The translations under genes and the position numbers were made by a program. The notes under the pieces are model-generated. The model searched no databases. It saw only the letters and a program-made list of their open reading frames with translations, and was not told the origin of the DNA. From Ovis canadensis (lineage: Eukaryota > Chordata > Mammalia > Artiodactyla > Bovidae), in NCBI RefSeq assembly GCF_042477335.2, contig NC_091248.1, positions 118,503,501 through 118,567,500 of the forward strand: DNA of 64,000 nt. Direction: 5' to 3'. Shown here in pieces: positions 1 to 11,531 of this stretch (position 1 is the stretch's first letter; each line of letters opens with the position of its first letter).

Positions 1-168
1 GACGATAAAGCATCTGTCTGCAACCCAGGAGACCTGGGTCAGGAAGATCCCCTGGAGGAGGGCATGGCAACCCACTCCAGTATTCGTGCCTAGAGAATCC
101 CCATGGACAGAGGAGCCTGGCGGGCTACGGTCTGTGGGGTTGCAAAGACTGAGCAACTAGTAACACAG
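1..168 (+). mobile_element. Bov-tA SINE, cut by window edge
   Basis: Shows the tRNA-derived part (ctgcaacccaggagacctgg) followed by the Bov-A part (cactccagtattc, then ggagcctggcgggctac). It ends with actgagcaactagtaac. Ruminant-specific. Confidence 0.9.
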
Positions 169-968
169 CCAGCACATACTAACCCCTGGAAATGACATGG
201 AAGATTGTGAATGTGTGTATTTTTGGTGGAATAGAGTCCCAAGTATAACAATACCCGCCCCCTCCCCTGAAAATCAAACACCATCATGACTGGTGATCTC
301 CAAGAACCATCTTAGGGCTTGATAGTCTGCAGTCATGTGGCTCCTTGCGTCAACAGAAGGGTTTGATGTTCGCTTAGTGTCTGGCTCCAGCTGAATCTTA
401 AAAGGAATAGATGGCCTTGCTTTTTAGCTTCCGTAGATTTTTCTGCCTCAATAGAAAGGATACTGTAAACTGCAGGGCCACACAGCAGCATCTCTCTCTG
501 ATCTCTACAGGTGAGATAACATCAAGGGTCCATTCCTTTAAAATAGCCTGGCCCTGAATCGAGTCCCGTTTTTAATATGACCTCAATCTGGGTCCTATTG
601 TATGTAGCTGGCTTATTTCCTAAACGCTGTATCTATTGTAACCCTCAGAACTTCACTGGTGGGTCTGGCTGTCACAACCAAATAGATGTGAACACACCAA
701 GATACTCTGATCAGTTCAACAATCCCGTTATCTCTACCCAGAGAAAGAGGTTGCAGCAGTCCTGCGTGGAGAAGGGCATCCTGGTTTGCCTGCCCGGGCT
801 GGGGCTGTCACCTGAGCAAGGGGCTGAAACAGAACCTCTCCTATCTCTCCAAGGCTCGAGCTCATCATTCACACACAGTAAGATTAGGTTTCACATTCCC
901 TTTGAGTGGCTGGTTCCCCTGGCAGTGCCCTAGCGACAATTTGAGTCCAGTTTTCATTACAAACCACC
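169..968. other. Intergenic DNA, nothing recognised
   Basis: No repeat family or gene identified. A 118-codon reading frame at 577-933 has no recognisable domain, no splice context and mixed composition, so it is not called a gene. Confidence 0.5.
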
Positions 969-980
969 TCAGTCAGTATG

Positions 981-1103
981 CATATTTGCTCTATTGTGTT
1001 CAACTTTTTGCAACCCCATGGACGGCAGCCCACCAGGCTCCTCTGTCCATGGGATTTCCCAGGCAAGAATTACTGGAGTGGGTTGCCACTTCCTCCTCCA
1101 GGG
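981..1103 (-). mobile_element. Bov-A SINE with 12-bp target duplication
   Basis: A Bov-A monomer in reverse (ccccatggacggcagcccac to tgggttgcc). The direct repeats tcagtcagtatg at 969-980 and 1,104-1,115 flank it and mark the insertion. Confidence 0.9.
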
Positions 1104-1289
1104 TCAGTCAGTATGAGGAAGCATCTTATAGTCCTTTCATAGAGGAAGACACGTGGACTTGTAAACAGTGTTCTTAATCATTATATTGGTTTCACTGTAG
1201 ACAAGAGTGATCTCAGAGCTCATCCTCTTCTTACAAACATCCTTTTCTGCTCATACTTATCTAAAAAAGAAGTAGAGCCACATTTTCAA

Positions 1290-1675
1290 TCCTTGCTCCT
1301 CTAAGTGTGGACCATGGACCAGTAGCATCAGCCTCACCCAGGGGCCTATTGTTGTTGTTCTGTTGCTAGGTCGTGTCTGACTCTTTGCGAGCCCTTGCAC
1401 TGTAGCTCACCAGATTCCTCTGTCCAATTTCCCAGGCAAGAACACTGGAGTGGGTTGCCATTTCCTCCTCCAGGAGATCTTCTGGGACCAGGTATCGAAC
1501 CTAAGTCTCTTGCATTGGCAGGCAGATTCTTAACCACTGAGCCACCAGGGATGGGGCTTGTTAGAAATGCAAAATTCCTGGCCCCACCCCAGATCTATTG
1601 GACCAGAATCTGCATTTTAACCAGCTCTCCAGATGATTCTTAATCAGAAGCATTTTAAAATTTGAAAAGCACTCT
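1290..1675 (+). mobile_element. MER5-like hAT-Charlie element, split by a SINE
   Basis: The left part (gtggaccatggaccagtagc) and the right part (cttgttagaaatgcaaaatt to gattcttaatcagaag) match the MER5 pattern of an old non-autonomous DNA transposon. They are separated by the Bov-tA at 1,350-1,552. Confidence 0.75.
1350..1552 (-). mobile_element. Bov-tA SINE inside MER5
   Basis: Reverse-oriented Bov-tA: Bov-A part first (gttgctaggtcgtgtctgac), then the tRNA part ending accactgagccaccaggga. It interrupts the MER5-like element and is therefore younger. Confidence 0.88.
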
Positions 1676-1795
1676 CAAGAAATTACCAATATCTTGCTAA
1701 TATTATGTCTGTAACCTTCCAGAAAATAATGAAAGAGCAGTAAATGTGAGCTTTCTTCCATTTCCCTTTTAAAACCCAGAGGACCACCAGGGGTG

Positions 1796-1892
1796 CTTTG
1801 AGGAAAAAAGGAGAGTAGGAACAGCCCAGAAGAGGAGAAACTTAGAGAAAGAAGAAGGAAAAAAAGGAAAAGCAAAGAGAGAAGGGGGGCAA
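1796..1892 (+). repeat. Purine-rich low-complexity tract
   Basis: Almost pure A/G run (gaagaaggaaaaaaaggaaa and similar). No coding meaning; a pyrimidine-rich reverse frame here gives a spurious hydrophobic ORF. Confidence 0.7.
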
Positions 1893-2091
1893 TGGGCAGT
1901 GAGGGCCCAGGGTCTCTGTACTCCCTCCACGGGAGCTCCACACCTAAGAGCTGCAGATCCCACCTTCATGGCCCTCTCTAGCCATGTGCTGCCTCCTGTG
2001 TTTACCTATTTAATGGTTTTTAAAATTGGCTCACTTTCAAACTCTGATTCTTTTTGAGAAGAAAATTCCTATCTTGGGGTTTATGTGTTTG

Positions 2092-2693
2092 TTATGTTTT
2101 ATTTTCTTGGGCTCCAAAGTCACTGCAGATGGTGACTGCAGGCTTGAAATTTAAAGACACTTGCTCCTTGGAAGAAAAGCTATGACCAACCTAGACAGCA
2201 TATTAAAAAGCAGAGACATTACTTTGCCAACAAAGGTCCGTCTAGTCTAAGCTATGGTTTTTCCAGTAGTCATGTATGGATGTGAGAGTTGGACTATAAA
2301 GAAAGCTGAGCACGATGAATTGATGCTTTTGAACTGTGGTGTTGGAGAAGACTCTTGAGAGTCTCTTGGACTGCAAGGAGATCCAACCAGTTAATCCTAA
2401 AGGAGATCAGTCCTGAGTGTTCATTGGAAGGACTGATGATAAAGCTGAAACTACAATACTTTGGCCACCTGATGCAAAGAAATGACTCATTGGAAAAGAC
2501 CCCGACGCTGGGAAAGATTGAAGGCGAGAGAAGGGGTCGAGAGAGGATGAAATGGTTAGATGGCATCACCGACTTGATGGACAAGAATTTGAGCAAGTTC
2601 TGGGTGTTGGTGATGGACAGGGAAGCCTGGAATGCTGCAGTCCATGGGGCTGGAGAGAGTTGGACATGACTGAGTGACTGAGCTGAAGTGAAC
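2092..2693 (+). mobile_element. BovB LINE 3' end
   Basis: RTE-type BovB remnant reading plus. It starts within the RT region (cttgggctccaaagtcactg), passes ccaacctagacagcatatta, and ends at the BovB 3' tail gactgagctgaagtgaactg. 5' truncated, no intact frame. Confidence 0.9.
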
Positions 2694-2979
2694 TGTTTTT
2701 TTCTAATACTCATGAAAAGAGATTCACAGCTATTAACATTTTGTTAGATGTTTGTAAGCCCTTCAGGTGATCCCTAGTGATGATCCGTAGCCACACCTGG
2801 GACCCCTGCCCCAGGGGAATCGTCGTCCCAGTGGTACAGGAAGGCCCCTCAGAGCCCCACAAAGTGTACAGATGTGGGTCCTATGTTCCCATGTTTTTAA
2901 ACTGCACTGCAGGACACAAGATGTTATTGAGGCTAAAAGCAGCAGATTAAACTCCTGCTCATCTGGAACCTGCAAAATT

Positions 2980-3295
2980 ACTGGTTCCCAACCTTTCTGG
3001 CATGAGGGACTGGTTTTCTGGAAGACAGTTTTTCCATCAACGGGCAGGGTAGTGGGGAGGGCAGAGAAGGGCTGGGGTGGGGGGTGGCGGGCAGGGAATG
3101 GTTTCGGGATGGTTCAAGTGCATTATATCCATTATGCCCTGCTGATCTGACAGGAGGCAGAGCTCAGGTGCTAATACAAGTGATGGAGAGTGGCTGTAAA
3201 TACAGATGAAGCTCTGCTCACTTGCCCACTGCTCACCTCCTACTGGGTGGCCCATTTCCTGGGCCTGGGGACTGGGGACCCCTGAGCTAGATTCT
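2980..3295 (-). mobile_element. MER1-type hAT-Charlie transposon
   Basis: Recognised from gactggttttctggaagaca near the left end, ctgatctgacaggaggcaga in the middle, and a terminal inverted repeat end ggggactggggacccctgag on the right. Old non-autonomous DNA transposon shared by placental mammals. Confidence 0.85.
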
Positions 3296-3299
3296 TAAG

Positions 3300-5050
3300 G
3301 GTACTGGCAAGAACTTGGGATAAAGTCCACAGAGTAACAAGCAGATGCAGACAGTACTCCAGGTGACTCAAGGTGTGTTAGGCCTACTAAACCCCCGCAA
3401 CTAGGCTCAGAGCAAAGATCTGAAACAGCAAGAAGCCCTCACTGGGCTGTGGCCTGGCCTGAAGAAGGCTGGGGGTTGCTGGTCACCTATAAGGTATTAG
3501 CACCCCTTTCCCTCACTGTCTTCACAGAGTTTTCAGCAATTTACAGAACAGACTCTTCCCTGTCTTTTGAGGAAAGGGAGATGAAAAACAAATCAAAGAA
3601 ATAACAACGTGAACACACTGAGCTGCTACGTCTTAAAAGAAACATAGAGAATCCAAAGATAACAACAGAAAAACAATAAATAACCAAGAGGTCGGAAACA
3701 CACACTAGAAAAGGAGGTGGCAATTATTTCCATGTGCAAGTTGGCGGCAGTGCTTAGGAATTTAACAGGTACACATACGTCACAGACGACAGTGTCTTTT
3801 CCACCTCCACTGAGAACACGACATAAGAGGAGCAGACTCAAATCATAGCCAGAGCACAAAGCAACATTGACATGTTGGGGCTATTAGACTCTGATCCAAA
3901 CTAACAAAGGAAATAATGGGCTCACCACAGAAGGCCTTTTTTAACGGATAGTTAAAAAAAAAAAAAAATCCCCTTGGTTCTATTGTGGATTACGTGAGCT
4001 TCTGACAGGATGTCAGGGGTAAGTCTATGGATCCTTTCAATCCAGTTATAAAAAGCTCCTAGGACCTTAGTCCCAGGCTCTTCTAGTGGTACAATTAATT
4101 CTATCTCATTAAATATTGCTTGTGATAAGTGAACCATCAACGGACTCTGAGCCTTTCTGTTATTCATGTTCTTGTGCTTTCAAGAAAAGGGATCTTCTTA
4201 CAGAGGCTGTTGTAAACAGACTTTCTACAAATTGTATATAGTATATTAATTGCACTGGAAGAGGAGGGAGAAATGGGGTTTACTGTAAAACAGAATCTTT
4301 TGTAAATCCGAATTTTAAAGAGCAAGATAGAAGAGCCCACCCACAGTAAAAGAATGAATTAGTCTCAAACACATGACAGAAATTCAGGGCAGCTGGCAGA
4401 TATCCAAGGCACATAAAGTTGTGAGCAGAATGCCTCACCCTGAGGACCCAGGCAATACATGGATGCTCTGAAAATACCACTGTCCACCTTGTTGGGACTG
4501 TGTAATCCACGTGTACACAGGGGTTGGGGCCCCAGCGATCAGTGTCTTACCTCGTGCTCACCTGTCTTTTCATCTCTGCCCAGGGGCCCATGGCAGTTCA
4601 CCTCTAAGCTCCAGACCAGAGCTCAAGTCCACTCTGGCTGTTATCTCCCTGCATCTGGGTCAGGCCAGCCTCCTCCTTCCATCTCCTCCGAAGAGCATCA
4701 ACTCCTTCCTACTCAGGCCTTCCCTGTTCCCCCTGTGAGATGAAAGCAAACAGGCTAAAAATCATTCGTGTCAATCAGATCCAAAATCCAGGTCAAAGAT
4801 GGCTGTGGAGACCCTGAAGGAGCCCAAGGCCCAGCCCTTTCCCCTCCTCCCTCTATTCCTTCCAACGTCCTCTGCAAAGTCACCAACAGCCAGAGGTCTA
4901 CACAGTCGTGAGCATGGAGGAGCCTGCCTGCCTCCACGAAACTCTTCAAGTGAGTATCTGGAACTACACACCAATTACCAGGTATCTTAGTTACTAGAAT
5001 AAAGTTATGTATATTTTATGAACCATGCATTGGCAGGAGAATTCTTTTAC
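3300..5050. other. Intergenic DNA, no gene found
   Basis: Mostly unique-looking sequence with a poly(A) tract near 3,955-3,968. Short reading frames are scattered on both strands without recognisable domains. No promoter or splice pattern could be supported. Confidence 0.5.
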
Positions 5051-5057
5051 CACCAGG

Positions 5058-5261
5058 CTTCCCACATGGCTTGGTGGTGAAGAATCTGCCTGCCAATGAA
5101 GGAGCCACAGGTTCAATCCCTGGGCCAGGAAGATTCCCTGGAGAAGGATATGGCAACCCACTCCAGTATTCTTGCCTGGAGAATCCCATGGATAGAGGGG
5201 CCTGGTGGGCTATAGTCCATGGGGTCGCAAAAGAGTCAGACATGACTTGGTGACTGAACAA
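5058..5261 (+). mobile_element. Bov-tA SINE
   Basis: Complete tRNA-derived head (ggcttcccacatggcttggt) and Bov-A body, ending gacttggtgactgaacaa. Confidence 0.9.
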
Positions 5262-5830
5262 GAAGAACCACCTAACATGGAGGGCTGATGTTATTGCTCT
5301 GGCTCAAAGGCCAGAGTAAGACTGCAGAGTAAACAACAGCACGATGTAATCCTCAGCTGAAAAGTTGGAGGGAATAGCATTTCAGAGGAAGTTTCAAAGG
5401 AAGAACGATTTCTGGGTCAGTTTAACAGGAGAGTCTAAAATAACTGCAGCAGCCAGCTCACAAGATCAACTCTAAACCGTACCATGCCTGTCTGTGTCAG
5501 AGAGGAGGAAACGGACTTTTCTGAGCTGTATCTCAAGTGAATGCTGGTCAGAATTATCCCCAAGAACATTCTGGTGAAAGGATGGACTGGAAGCGTCCAG
5601 ACGTCACTCATCAGTCAAGGCTGCCAAGTGGGAAACGGGTCCGGAAAACGCTTGTCTCGGTTGGGAGAGATAAAGCTAGCAGGGGGAGGGGTACGTTTTG
5701 CTCAGGTCTCGTCATCACCAACATGGTGTCCACCGTGGCCCGCCTGAGGGGCAGCTGGCGACCCAGCAGTAGGACATGCGCTGCTGGGAACTGTCTTCTT
5801 CCTTCTGCTTAGTCTGCCCTGCGCCCTTGC

Positions 5831-6280
5831 GGGGGTTGAACTGTGTCTCCCCAACTGCCCCCAAAGACACGCTAGAGTCCTAACCCCTGCTCCCTGAGAA
5901 TGTGGCCTTTCTGGAAATAGGGTCTTTGCAGAGATAATCAAATTATGATGAGGTCACACTCCCTTAGGGGTGTGTCCTAGGGAGTCGGGAATTAGAGCTG
6001 GAGACAGACACACAGAGGGAAGACCACACGAAGAGAGGCGGGGAGAAGGCCACGTGATAACAGAGGCAGAGATTGGAGGGGTGCAATCTGGCAGCCAGGA
6101 ACCCCAAGGATTACCAGCTAGAGGAGGCAAGAAGGATCCTCCCCTGGTGGCCCAGAGAGAAGCTGCTGACACCTCGAGTTCAGACTTGTAAGCCTTCAGA
6201 ATTTCGAGGGAATAAATTTCTGTGGTCTTACGCCCCTGGGTTCGCAGAACGCTGTATAGCAGCCCTGGGAAACTAACACA
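5831..6280 (+). mobile_element. Solo LTR, MLT1-like (ERVL-MaLR)
   Basis: The pattern gttgaactgtgtctccccaa, ggaaatagggtctttgcaga and agcagccctgggaaactaac is that of a mammalian MaLR/MLT1-type LTR. AATAAA at 6,211-6,216 is its polyadenylation signal. No internal retroviral genes flank it, so it is a solo LTR. Confidence 0.75.
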
Positions 6281-6419
6281 TCCCTGAACTGCTCTGGCGT
6301 CTCATCCCTCCTCATCCACATGGGTACAAGAGCCTGGGGAGAACCTCGTGGAGTCCATAGTCACAGCTCTCCACAGGGAGCTCTCCAGACAAAGACAGTA
6401 TGACGTCTTGGGTTGTGGT

Positions 6420-7862
6420 TTTTTTTTTTTTAAGTTTATTATGGGGGAAAAAAAAAATTCACATTCACAAAAATAGAGCAGTATAATAAACTCCATGTGC
6501 CCATCCTCCAGCATCAACAACGATCCACATTTTGTCCATTTTATTTCATCCAACCCCCACCCAAGGGTATTTTGCATGGAAGGATGCCTGGAGCATTTAA
6601 AAGCAAACTCAACACATCATTCCAGGTCATCTGTAAATGCTTTAGTCTAAACGACTTTAGACACTTTTTTTTTTTGGTCATCTTTGAGTATTGTGTACTT
6701 TATTAGTTATGTAAAGGGAGTGAATAGCACTTTATGTCTGGGTCCTCTGTTTCTTTTTGTTTACAGTTCAGCGGTTTCCAATATATTCACAGAGTTGTAC
6801 AACCATCACTATGACCCAGTTTTAGAACATTTTCATCACCCCCAAAATAAACCCTGTACCAATAAGCAGTTGCTCCTCACTGCCCCTGCCCTCCAGTTCC
6901 AGACAACTACTAAGCTACTTTCTATCTCTATAGATTTACCTGATGGGAACACTTCATATTAACCTAAATGGAATCATAGTGCAGTATGTAATCTCTTGTG
7001 TCTGACTTGTTTCACTTGGTGTAACATTTACAAGATGCAGCTATGTTACAGATCAATACTATGTTACTTATCAATACTTTGTTCCTTTTTTCTGGCTGAA
7101 TAATATTCCATTGCGTGGATATGCTGCGTTTTGTTCATCCATTCATTAGTTGTTAGAAATCTGGGTTGCTTCCAATCTGGGGCTTTATGAGCCACAACGC
7201 AATGAACACTTGTGTGCAAGTTTTAGTGTGGACGCGTGTTTGTATGTCTCTTGCTGACTGACATAAGAGTAGAATTGCTGGATCCCATGGTGATGCTATT
7301 TTAACATTTCAAGGAACCAGCTGTTTTTCAAAGTGGCTACACCATTTACAAACCTACCAGCAGTGGATGAGGGTTCCAGTTTCTCCATAGATTCTCCAAA
7401 ACTTGCTATTATAATTTTTTTTAATTATTACAGCCATCCTAGTGAGTATGAAGTGGTAGGTATCTTGTAGTTTTGATTTATGTTTTTTCAGTAACTAATG
7501 ATGTTAAACTTTTTCAGGTTCTTGGTACAACTTCTTTGAAGAAATACCTCTTCAGATTCTTTGCCTATTTTTTAATTGGGTTATTGGTCCTTTTACTGTT
7601 GAGTTGTCAGAGCTCTTTATATATTCTGGATGCAATTTCCTTCTCAGATTTATGATTTGCAAATATGTTCTCCCATTCTGTGAGCTTTTTCATATTCTCA
7701 CTGGTGTCCTTTGAAACACAAAGTTTTCAACTTCATGAAGTCCAATGTATTTTTTTCTTTTGTCACTTCTGCTTTATCTAAAAAAAACCATTGCCTTACC
7801 CAGAGATTTATTTCTATATTTTCTACTAAGGGTTTAATGGTTTTAGTGCTTACATTTAGATG
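6420..7862 (-). mobile_element. Old L1 fragment, antisense
   Basis: Starts with a poly(T) run (the reversed A-tail) and continues through hallmark antisense L1 ORF2/3' sequence such as ggctgaataatattccattg and tcaaagtggctacaccattt. Heavily decayed. Confidence 0.85.
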
Positions 7863-8000
7863 ATATCTATTTTTAATTGAAATATAGTTGATTTACAATA
7901 CTATATTAGTTTCAGGTATACATCAAAGTGATTCAGTTATATATATTTTTAAATTTCAGATTGTTTTCCACTATAGGTTATTACAAGATATTAAATATAG

Positions 8001-8146
8001 TTGTGTGTGTGTACATGCTAAGTCACTTCAGTTGTGTCCAACCTTTGCAACCCTATGGACTGTAGCCCGCCAGGCTCCTCTGTCTATGGGATTCTCCAGG
8101 CAAGAATACTGGAGAGGGTTGCCATGCCCTCCTCCAAGGGATCTTC
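8001..8146 (-). mobile_element. Bov-A / Bov-tA SINE within L1
   Basis: Reverse Bov-A sequence (ccctatggactgtagcccgc to tactggagagggttgcc) following a short TG run, inserted in the L1 of 7,866-9,480. Confidence 0.85.
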
Positions 8147-8243
8147 CCTGTGCTATACAGTAAATCCTTGTTGCTTATCTTTTTTACATATAGTAGTTTA
8201 TATCTGTTAATCTTATATTTCTAATTTATCCCTTTCCTCTTTC

Positions 8244-8598
8244 AGTTCAGTTCAGTCATGTCCAGCTCTTTGCAACCCCATCAACTACAGCACGCCAGGC
8301 TTCCCCGTCCTTCACCAATACCTGGAGCTTGCTCAAATTCATGTCCATCAAGTCAGTGATACCATCCAACCATCTCATCCTCTGCCATCCCCTTCTCCTC
8401 CTGCCTTCAATCTTTCCCAGCATCAGGGTCTTTTCCAATGAGTCAGTTCTTGGCATCGAGTGGCCAAAGTATTGGAGCTTTAGCATCAGTCCTTCCAATG
8501 AATATTCAGAACTCAATTCCTTTAGGATTGACAGGTTTGATCTCCTCAAAGTCCAAGGGACTCTCAGGAGTCTTCTCCAACACCACAGTTCAGAAGCA
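8244..8598 (-). mobile_element. BovB 3' end within L1, with target duplication
   Basis: Begins with the reversed BovB tail cagttcagttcagtcatgtc and covers the C-terminal RT region (for example ttggagctttagcatcagtc). The direct repeat tcctctttc at 8,235-8,243 and 8,599-8,607 flanks it. Confidence 0.9.
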
Positions 8599-9150
8599 TC
8601 CTCTTTCCCCTTTGGTAACCATGAATTTGTTTTCTATCTCTGTGACTCTACTTCTGTTTTGTAAATAAGTTCATTTGTATCATCTTTTAAGATTTCACAT
8701 ATATGTGGTGTCATATGATGTTTGTCTTTCTCTGCCTGACTTATTTTATTCAGTAAGATAGTCTCTAGATCCATCCACATTGCTGCAAATGGCATTATTC
8801 CATTCATTTTCATGACTGAGTAGTACTCCACTGTTTAGATAGCCCACACCTTCTTAAACCAATTGCCTGTTCATGGGCACTTGGGTTGTTTCCACGTCTT
8901 GGCTACTATGAATACTGTTATTATAAACACTGGGGTACATGTATATTTTCAAAATAAGAGTCTTCATCTTTTCTGAATAAGTGCTCAGTGGTGGGACTGC
9001 TGGATCATATGGTAGCTCTACTTTTAGTTTTTTAAGGAAACTCCATACTGTTTCCCATAGTGGTTACATCACCAATAGTTATTTTTTGTAATATGATGTG
9101 AGGTAGGGGTCCAAATTTATTTTCCTACATAGGGATACAGACATTATACT

Positions 9151-9405
9151 CTTCACGTTTCTATTATTCATTTACTTCATTTGTTTACTCTGGCCGTGCT
9201 GGGTCTTTGTTGCTGCGTGCAGGCTTCCTCTAGTTGCGGTGAGCAGGGGCGTCTCACTGTGGTGGCTTCCCTCACTGTGGAGCACCGGCTCAGGAGTTGA
9301 GGCACTTGGGCTTATTTGCTCCAGGGTACGTGGGATCTTCCCGGACCAGGGATGGAACTCATTGGCATGAGGATTCTCAACCACTGGATCACCAGGGAAG
9401 TCCTT
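9151..9405 (-). mobile_element. Long CHR-type SINE within L1
   Basis: Reverse CHR element (ctggccgtgctgggtctttg to caccagggaagtcc). Flanking direct repeats agacattatact (9,139-9,150) and agacattacact (9,406-9,417) differ at one base. Confidence 0.85.
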
Positions 9406-9480
9406 AGACATTACACTTTAGTTCTATTTCTTAATAACATGTTCTGTATTATACCTCAGTTTCGGTTTCCCATAAATCAT

Positions 9481-10062
9481 CTTGTAGAGGATTTTCATCC
9501 AACTACAGCCTAGGGCGATAAAAAAGAAAACTCTAGGGAAGAAATATTTTACATGAGGAAGTGGTTAGCCCTTCCCATATTGCCTATAATCTACAACTCA
9601 TTTCCCCAGTTTTAGGCTTTCCCCCTTTTCTTATAACATGCGACAATGCAGTCTTACGTGACTCAGTCAGTCATAATCATAAAATTAGGCCTGCCCTAAA
9701 CCTAAGTCATTCAGTTAAGACTTTGGGTATAACAATGTGCCAGTCAGCTCTAGTAAATCAGAGATAAAAAGACAGGCATTCTGCTCTCGGACAATTACAG
9801 CCTAGATGGGGAGAGGAAAGGCATGTACACAAATACTAACATGGAGTGAGCACCAACACAGGAAGGAAGCAGTGTTCACCCGGGAGGGGTGGGGAAGACA
9901 CCGGGAAGGGAGGGGACCAGGACTGGGCCCAGATAGAGGGTGCCAGCCTCTACCACCAGCTGGGTAAGGATCCTGCTGTGCCGGAGACTAGACATCACGT
10001 CTACAGGGGGATGTTCCCCACTCATTCCCAGCAGATCATATCTCTGCAGAGACACGGATCCA
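9481..10062. other. Intergenic DNA, no gene found
   Basis: Weak L2-like sequence may lie near 9,750-9,850 (acaggcattctgctctcgga). Nothing else recognised. Confidence 0.4.
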
Positions 10063-10175
10063 GGACTTCCTGGTGGTCTAGTGGTTAAGACTCTACGCTT
10101 CCACTGCAGTGGGATGGGTTTAATCCCTGGACAGGAAACTAGGACCCCACATGCTGGGCAGCCAAAAAAAAAAAA
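10063..10175 (+). mobile_element. Short CHR-type tRNA SINE
   Basis: Typical ggacttcctggtggtctagt head, internal B-box-like gggtttaatccctgg, and an A-rich tail after gcagcc. Confidence 0.88.
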
Positions 10176-10329
10176 TTTTTTTTAAACAAACCAAACAGAG
10201 ACATGGACTCAGGATAGCCAGACTTCAGACATTCTCATTTATTTTCCAAGAGAAGTTGAGGGGGAAAAAAATCTGATTTTATGTGTAATCCTTCATTTTT
10301 TGAAGTTGTCAAGAAATTTGAATTTTAAA

Positions 10330-10880
10330 AACTCTACAGTGGGTTTCTCAAAAAGTTGAACATAGAATTACCATATGACTCAGCAGTTTCATCCCTAAGT
10401 ATATACTCAGAAAAAGTGAAAATAGAGACTCAGACGGATACTTTTATGCCAGTGTTCACTGCAGCATTCTTCACAAGAGCTAAAACGTGAAAATGTCCAT
10501 TGACAGACAAATGGATAAAAGAAATCTGGTACAGCCTCACGTGGCATATTATTCAGCCATGAAAAGGAGCAAAGCGTTGATACTGTAACACAGATAAACC
10601 TTGAAAACGTTATACTAAGTGACACAACAAGTATTGTATGATTCCACTGATGTGGCATTTCTAGAAGACACAAATCCACAGACAGAAAGGAGATAAGAGG
10701 TCACCAGGGGTTGGAGGGTTGTTGCTTAATGGTTACAGAGTTTCTGTTTGGGGTGATGAAAACACTTCTGAAATAGACAGTGGCAATGCTTGCACAACTG
10801 CATGAATGTAACTGATGCCACTGAACTGAGCTCTTAAAAATGGCTAAAATGGAAACTTTATATTTTACGTGTTTTAACAC
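10330..10880 (+). mobile_element. L1 3' region, sense
   Basis: Contains L1 ORF2 end and 3' UTR signatures: ccatgaaaaggagcaaagcg, gtatgattccactgatgtgg, ggtcaccaggggttggaggg. Decayed, no frame. Confidence 0.8.
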
Positions 10881-11089
10881 ACACAACAACAACTCAACTC
10901 TAGAATGGCCAAACAAAACATGTCCAGGATTACTGTGTCAGCTGTGGGCGCCAATTTGGGATCTCAGGCTCAGAATGATTAACACTGGACACTTCATGTG
11001 CACCAAGCAAGGACTCAGCAGTAAGGCAAACCTCTCACTGATGCTGGAGTAGGGGCAGAGGAGATGGATAAAATTAAAGATACATATGT

Positions 11090-11531
11090 CTGTATAGTCA
11101 AAGCTATGGTTTTTCCAGTAGTCATGGACGGATGTGAGAGTCAGACCATAAAGAAGGCTAAGCGCTGAAGAACAGATGCTTTCAAACTGTGGTGTTAGAG
11201 AAGACTCTTGAGAGTCCCTTGGACTGCAAGGAGATCAAACCAGTGAATCCTAAAAGATATCAACCCTGAGTATTCACTGGAAGGACTGATGCTGAAACTC
11301 CAATATTTTGGCCACCCGATGCAAAGAGCAGAATCATTGGAAAAGACCTCAATGAAAGACTGAGGGCAGGAGGAGAAGGGGTGACAGAGGATGAGATGGT
11401 TGGATGGCATCGTCGACTCAATGGATGTCAATTTGAGTAAACTCTGGGAGATAATGAAGGGCAGGGAAGCCTGGCGTGCTGCAGTCCATGGGGTCCCAAA
11501 GAGTTGGACACAACTGAGCAACTGAAAAACA
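11090..11531 (+). mobile_element. BovB 3' end
   Basis: Plus-oriented BovB from agtcaaagctatggtttttc to the terminal ggacacaactgagcaactga. Reading frame broken. Confidence 0.88.

Larger units (their letters stand above)
7866..9480 (-). mobile_element. Ruminant L1 fragment, antisense, interrupted three times
   Basis: The bovine-type L1 3' sequence (gaaatatagttgatttacaa, ctgtgctatacagtaaatcc, gtaaataagttcatttgtat, ctagatccatccacattgct) runs in one direction. It is broken by a Bov-A SINE, a BovB end and a CHR SINE. Confidence 0.87.

Noticed and set aside
577..933. 118-codon plus-strand reading frame
   Set aside because: No recognisable domain or family, no splice or promoter context, and part of the frame runs toward a SINE region; consistent with chance.
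3952..4167. 71-codon minus frame with a protein-like composition
   Set aside because: No family recognised; ends in a poly(A) tract translated as Phe; could be an old repeat but no evidence for a gene.
5058..5130. tRNA-like A/B boxes in SINE heads (here and in all Bov-tA/CHR copies) as tRNA genes
   Set aside because: They are tRNA-derived SINE promoters without a foldable mature tRNA.
5831..6280. Overlapping frames in the MLT1-like LTR as a small gene
   Set aside because: The stretch follows the LTR pattern throughout, including its own polyadenylation signal.
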